A stretch of 64,000 bases of DNA from JBHIKY01 sp042139015 (GTDB lineage: Bacteria; Bacillota; Bacilli; Bacillales; Marinococcaceae): positions 242,845 through 306,844 of the forward strand of contig NZ_JBHIKY010000002.1 of NCBI RefSeq assembly GCF_042139015.1. Direction: 5' to 3'. Positions 61,090-64,000 of the stretch are shown here, one piece after another; position 1 is the first letter of the stretch; the number at the start of each line of letters is the position of its first letter. Under the pieces are notes generated by a model. It was given only the letters and a program-made list of their open reading frames with translations, had not been told where the DNA came from and ran no database searches. A program made the translations under genes and the position numbers.

Positions 61090-61908
61090 TTACTTTTTGA
61101 TATTCTCTTTTTTGAACTCACACTCATTAATTGTGTCGAGAATTTCTTCGATGCGTGGTTTAACTTTATCTTTACAAATTAAAGAGGGGTCAAGAACTAT
61201 TCCGTTTTTCGCTGATTTAACTTCATAAATAGCTCTTGCATTTCTTAACTTGGGAATTGCTCTTTTAATGAAGTCAATTGAAACCCCAAACTCATCAGCA
61301 ATATGCTTTCTTTTCCAAATTAGTAGCTTGTTTGAGTCTTGCTCACTTGGATTGTCGACTAATAAGTGTGTTTTCCAGTGAAAATGTGAAGTAAGCAACA
61401 TTAAGAGACCAAGCTCACTTAGTGTTAACTTTTGAGCAACCTCATGGAGCCTTGTTTTGTAAAGCCTCACAAATCTGAAGCTCTCCTCAGAATAACCACA
61501 ATTAAAGAATGTTTCTCCAAGGCTTATAACAACTTTTCGACCTTGTTTTTCACGAGTAATTAAGCTGTATTTTTCAAGCTCACCAACTACTTGCCTTGTT
61601 TGTCTTTCAGATTTCCCTATAAGATTTGCCAGCTCAGTAACACCAATTCTTTTCTTGTTATGAAATAAAGCTCCATCAGAGTTAAACTTCACAAAGCTGA
61701 CCATGAACATTAACAAGCCATTCTGTTCAAGGGTTAACTTATCTTTCACGTTACTGAATTGCTCCTTCACCATGACAAACCTCTCATTTGAGTTATTGCT
61801 TCTCTCAAAATACCTTTTTTGTCTCTCCTTTTGCTCAGGAGAAATTATAGTGTAACCTGAGCCTGTTAAGTCACTGACCTTTGTTTCTTGTGTAATTTCC
61901 ACTGACAT
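61090..61908 (-). CDS. Double winged-helix protein, possible replication initiator
   Basis: 272 residues from the ATG at 61908, after AGGAGAGCAGAAA. Two similar halves: first FNSDGALFHNKKRIGVTELA and LIGKSERQTRQVVGELEKYS, second LSELGLLMLLTSHFHWK and IADEFGVSIDFIKRAIPKL. Two winged helices in tandem are typical of Rep initiators of plasmids and phage-like elements. A repressor role is possible. Confidence 0.65.
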   Translation of the reverse strand: MSVEITQETKVSDLTGSGYTIISPEQKERQKRYFERSNNSNERFVMVKEQFSNVKDKLTLEQNGLLMFMVSFVKFNSDGALFHNKKRIGVTELANLIGKSERQTRQVVGELEKYSLITREKQGRKVVISLGETFFNCGYSEESFRFVRLYKTRLHEVAQKLTLSELGLLMLLTSHFHWKTHLLVDNPSEQDSNKLLIWKRKHIADEFGVSIDFIKRAIPKLRNARAIYEVKSAKNGIVLDPSLICKDKVKPRIEEILDTINECEFKKENIKK

Positions 61909-61954
61909 TTTCTGCTCTCCTGCTGCTTCTTTGACAGCTTTTAAATTCAAACTA

Positions 61955-61981
61955 AAAAAGAGGCTCACTGAAAGCCTCCGA
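61955..61981 (-). terminator. Terminator ahead of the Rep-like gene
   Basis: Minus-strand GAGGCT/AGCCTC followed by TTTTTTAGT. Confidence 0.85.
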
Positions 61982-62127
61982 GTTTCTTCTTTATTTCCAT
62001 GTTTCTTAATTGTTGAATAAATAAGAACTCCCTGAGCTTCCTCTCCTGAGCCAGTTCATTAAGCTCAACTTTCCTTTTGATCTCCTTTACCTCTCTCCTC
62101 TCCTCCCTCACAAGACCACCTCTCACA

Positions 62128-62156
62128 AGTAAAACAGGGGAGCAACCTCCCCAGTC
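62128..62156 (-). terminator. Terminator after the coiled-coil gene
   Basis: Minus-strand GGGGAG-GTTG-CTCCCC followed by TGTTTTAC. Confidence 0.8.
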
Positions 62157-62163
62157 TCCTCTT

Positions 62164-62775
62164 TTAGTCGAACATTTTTCTGAGCTTATTTACTATTTCC
62201 TGTACGTCTTTTTCAATATCCTTGTCTTCCTCTGCTGTTGCCTGCTCCCACATTTCTTTTAGTTTTAGCTGAGTGACGTCTTCTTTTGAGAAGTAACCCT
62301 TTGCCCTAACCTTGTTCAAAAGCCTCTGAGGTCTCCCTGAAGCAACTCGTATATCATCAATACCTGAGAGAGCGTCAAGCTCATAGTCAATGAAGTTGTT
62401 AAGCTGCTCCTTGAGTTTTAAGCCTCTCTGAGATCTCCCGTACTGCTCAATGTCGCTCTGGAGAATCGCTTCAATTTCCTCCTCGCCTTTTTCAAGGTTT
62501 AACTGTGAGACCTGCTCATTGACCTTTGCAGCTTCCTTATTCAGTTTCTCTTGTTCTTTTTGTAGCTTTTCAAGTCCACTTTGAAATTTGGCTAACTTTT
62601 TCTGAACCGTAGCTGTTCCGTCCAACATTGACTCTGTCTCAGCTAATCGAATGGCGTCTTTTGTTCTTTGAATCTTTGTGCTGACCTCTTGGAGTTGCGC
62701 TTGAAGTTCATTCTTCTTAGAAAGTAAATCCGTTTGCTCTACCTCTTTTGAAAACTTAAAGTTGAAAATACCCAT
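62164..62775 (-). CDS. Coiled-coil protein of the tRNA-Val element
   Basis: 203 residues from the ATG at 62775. Residues about 12-100 form a long coiled coil (LLSKKNELQAQLQEVSTKIQ, LEKLQKEQEKLNKEAAKVNE). A C-terminal part with SGIDDIRVASGRPQRLL follows. It may be a scaffolding or interference factor, but nothing identifies it. Confidence 0.7.
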   Translation of the reverse strand: MGIFNFKFSKEVEQTDLLSKKNELQAQLQEVSTKIQRTKDAIRLAETESMLDGTATVQKKLAKFQSGLEKLQKEQEKLNKEAAKVNEQVSQLNLEKGEEEIEAILQSDIEQYGRSQRGLKLKEQLNNFIDYELDALSGIDDIRVASGRPQRLLNKVRAKGYFSKEDVTQLKLKEMWEQATAEEDKDIEKDVQEIVNKLRKMFD

Positions 62776-62800
62776 AATAATCACTCTCCCACTGTTTTCT

Positions 62801-63031
62801 TTAATTTTTAATTTCTCCGCTATTCTTTATTTCTGCACTAACGAGTCCGTCTAAATCAGTTTCGTTTAATCCGCTAGCCAATTTGTTAAGCGTTTTGAGC
62901 GTTGCTGTCTTTGTTTTCTTCATTCGAGACAGGCTCGCTATATCAATTCCTGTCTTATCTGAAAGCTGTGTCAGGGTGATTCCTTTCCTGTCCAGAACCT
63001 TATTAATATCAACGTAAAACTTAACTGCCAT
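62801..63031 (-). CDS. XRE family regulator
   Basis: 76 residues from the ATG at 63031, after GAGGTGAAGAAA. HTH region ITLTQLSDKTGIDIASLSRM, a Cro/C1 fold. Its start overlaps the end of the HNH gene. Probably controls a promoter of the element. Confidence 0.88.
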   Translation of the reverse strand: MAVKFYVDINKVLDRKGITLTQLSDKTGIDIASLSRMKKTKTATLKTLNKLASGLNETDLDGLVSAEIKNSGEIKN

Positions 63032-63036
63032 TTTCT

Positions 63037-63651
63037 TCACCTCAATAATTCCCTAGCATTATGAGCCAGTTTCTCAGCGTCCTTTAATAATTGAATGTAC
63101 TGAGGAACGCTCAACCCGTTTGCACTGGCTAAATATTTGAATGTCCTACTCAGTTGCTTCTTGTCAATTAAGCCCTCAGAGCGTTTCGACTCAATGAACT
63201 CAAAAATACTCATGGTTCCTTTTCTTTGATTTACCTCTCTTGAAATGAGAATAATGTTCCCCTTAGTGCTTCCAAAAAACCTCTTAGATAAGGCTTGGAA
63301 ATGGTCGATCTCTAAGTTCTCAACCTTTTTACCACTAATTAAGCATCTTCCATTAGAGAACCTCTTGAGTTCTTGTAAATCCTCCTCAGTGAAATTGTCA
63401 GGCATCCCAAGGATTCTGGCTCGGTAGTTCTGCCTTTCTACTGCTCGTTTATCTCTGTTTTGCTCTAAATACTCTCTTTGTTTAACGTTGAAGCAAACCT
63501 TACATTCAACTCGGTAATTTCCTTCCATTTTTCGAGTGAAATCTTCAATGAGTTTTACTCTTCCGCAATCTCTGCAAGCTTTCTGTACTGCCTTGCCATC
63601 TTTCCAAAGTTCAATTTGTTTAGTCTTCTTTGTCTCTTTGACCGTGAACAT
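63037..63651 (-). CDS. HNH endonuclease-like protein
   Basis: 204 residues from the ATG at 63651, nine bases after AGGAG; a longer frame to 63729 crosses a terminator. Zinc pairs CRDC and CKVC at residues about 20-55, then NGRCLISGKKVENLEIDHFQ and FGSTKGNIILISREVNQRKG, an HNH-type core (D-H, N). Could be a phage-type nicking or homing enzyme, possibly linked to packaging. Confidence 0.75.
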   Translation of the reverse strand: MFTVKETKKTKQIELWKDGKAVQKACRDCGRVKLIEDFTRKMEGNYRVECKVCFNVKQREYLEQNRDKRAVERQNYRARILGMPDNFTEEDLQELKRFSNGRCLISGKKVENLEIDHFQALSKRFFGSTKGNIILISREVNQRKGTMSIFEFIESKRSEGLIDKKQLSRTFKYLASANGLSVPQYIQLLKDAEKLAHNARELLR

Positions 63652-63711
63652 TTGTATCACTCTCCTGCTGTTCTCTGTATTTGTATTTGCATTTTTGTTA
63701 ATCTCTCTCCA

Positions 63712-63740
63712 TAAAAAAGAAGCCAGCATTTTAACTGGCT
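63712..63740 (-). terminator. First terminator of the leftward block, ahead of the HNH gene
   Basis: Minus-strand AGCCAG-TTAAAATG-CTGGCT followed by TCTTTTTTAT. Confidence 0.8.
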
Positions 63741-63749
63741 CATATATAA

Positions 63750-63828
63750 GCTGTTAAAGAAACAGCAGAGAGAGTATGTATCATTAGGGGCGCTCGCCGG
63801 CTCAAAGGGTCATGGCGCACCTCTAATG
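63750..63828 (-). ncRNA. Structured leader of unknown type
   Basis: On the minus strand, first a stem of CATTAGAGGTGC with GCGCCCCTAATG (63782-63828, one mismatch, one G-U) and an inner GCC/GGC helix. Then a second hairpin GCTGTT-TCTTT-AACAGC (63750-63766). The first terminator follows within ten bases. I recognise no known RNA family. Confidence 0.55.
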
Positions 63829-63937
63829 TGTGAGGTGTTTCTTGTGTAGCTTTTTCAAGGAGTGTGGGAAGCTTGTAACTGCTAATCTAGAGTTAACACA
63901 TTCTGCTCGATAGAATTGAACACTTTTTAATAACTAT

Positions 63938-63990
63938 CCCTCCCCGATCATGTAAACTTACATGAGTATGCTAGTTTGTGATTGGGAGGG
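63938..63990. repeat. Nested palindromes at the window edge
   Basis: TCATGTAA-AC-TTACATGA (63948-63965) is a near-perfect 18-base palindrome. It is flanked by CCCTCCC (63938-63944) and GGGAGGG (63984-63990). Possible regulator, origin or recombination site; not identified. Confidence 0.6.
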
Positions 63991-64000
63991 CATGAAGGGT

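Larger units (their letters stand above)
53443..64000. mobile_element. Integrative element in tRNA-Val, possible phage satellite (right end not seen)
   Basis: Begins at the tRNA 3' end with a tyrosine recombinase, then a SinI-like peptide and a winged-helix gene, followed by a long leftward block that includes HNH, XRE, a Rep-like protein, a small-terminase-like protein and a tape measure protein. Base usage differs from the chromosome: no GGCC was found and GATC occurs only seven times by manual scan. No portal, capsid, large terminase, tail tube, lysis or conjugation gene is visible. The second tRNA copy (attR) is outside the window. Confidence 0.85.

Noticed and set aside
63750..63828. Group I intron, IscB-associated RNA or self-cleaving ribozyme ahead of the HNH gene
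   Set aside because: None of the conserved core sequences I know for these RNAs is visible, and the HNH protein lacks the RuvC part of IscB.
1..64000. CRISPR arrays, rRNA genes, known metabolite riboswitches or T-boxes
   Set aside because: Looked for on both strands; no regularly spaced direct repeats, no rRNA sequence and no recognised riboswitch or T-box core was found.

Overview
The window looks like chromosomal DNA of a low-GC, spore-forming Bacillaceae. Gene content and order match Bacillus subtilis over long stretches: ylaI/ylaH/typA/ylaF, suhB(yktC)/yktB/yktA, speA, the SR1P gene, pdhABCD, ykyA, def/ykrA, rpoY-rnjA, ktrC, and ykuV/ykuU/ykuT next to the diaminopimelate genes. Transglutaminase Tgl and a YjcZ-type peptide suggest sporulation. 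A BCCT transporter and MscS channels would suit a salt-exposed lifestyle, but I cannot name a genus. All assignments rest on reading the sequence and on remembered family features; no search was run.

Layout. 1-6000: a partial flavin-like oxidoreductase, ylaI, then a leftward acyl-CoA catabolic operon (acyl-CoA dehydrogenase, SDR, TetR repressor, 3-hydroxyacyl-CoA dehydrogenase, enoyl-CoA hydratase, thioesterase and a truncated APH-type kinase) with a near-palindromic operator just upstream of its first gene. 6100-19000: housekeeping yla/ykt genes, tgl, a PLD-like protein, a nitronate monooxygenase-like protein, speA and the SR1P gene. 19000-32600: polysaccharide deacetylase lipoprotein, BCCT transporter, pyruvate dehydrogenase operon, ykyA, def, ykrA, rpoY-rnjA. 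32600-33200: remnant of an IS1182-like element and one of three copies of a Bacillaceae-type intergenic repeat. 33300-42000: ktrC, amidase, DEAD-box-type helicase (DECD), redox proteins, MscS channel, and acetyl-pathway lysine/DAP genes with an ArgD-like aminotransferase. 42100-53300: RraA family protein, isocitrate lyase, MFS/LysR pair, a frameshifted DUF192 gene, an HD-GYP protein, an HPr-like protein without the phosphorylatable histidine, a second MscS channel, an amidohydrolase and a patatin.

53367-64000: tRNA-Val(GAC) followed directly by an integrative element that runs off the window. It starts with a tyrosine recombinase and a SinI-like peptide. A separate winged-helix gene follows, and then a long leftward block: HNH protein, XRE regulator, coiled-coil protein, replication-like double winged-helix protein, small acidic and helical proteins, a zinc-motif protein resembling small terminase subunits, and a full 963-residue tape measure protein with four 44-residue repeats. 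No portal, capsid, large terminase, tail tube or baseplate gene is visible, so a phage satellite is a plausible reading, although the right end is not seen.

The most novel-looking signal is in this element. A structured region upstream of the leftward block is followed by a series of intrinsic terminators between its genes, an arrangement that would suit processive antitermination. The element also appears to contain no GGCC and only seven GATC sites by manual scan, consistent with long selection by restriction.
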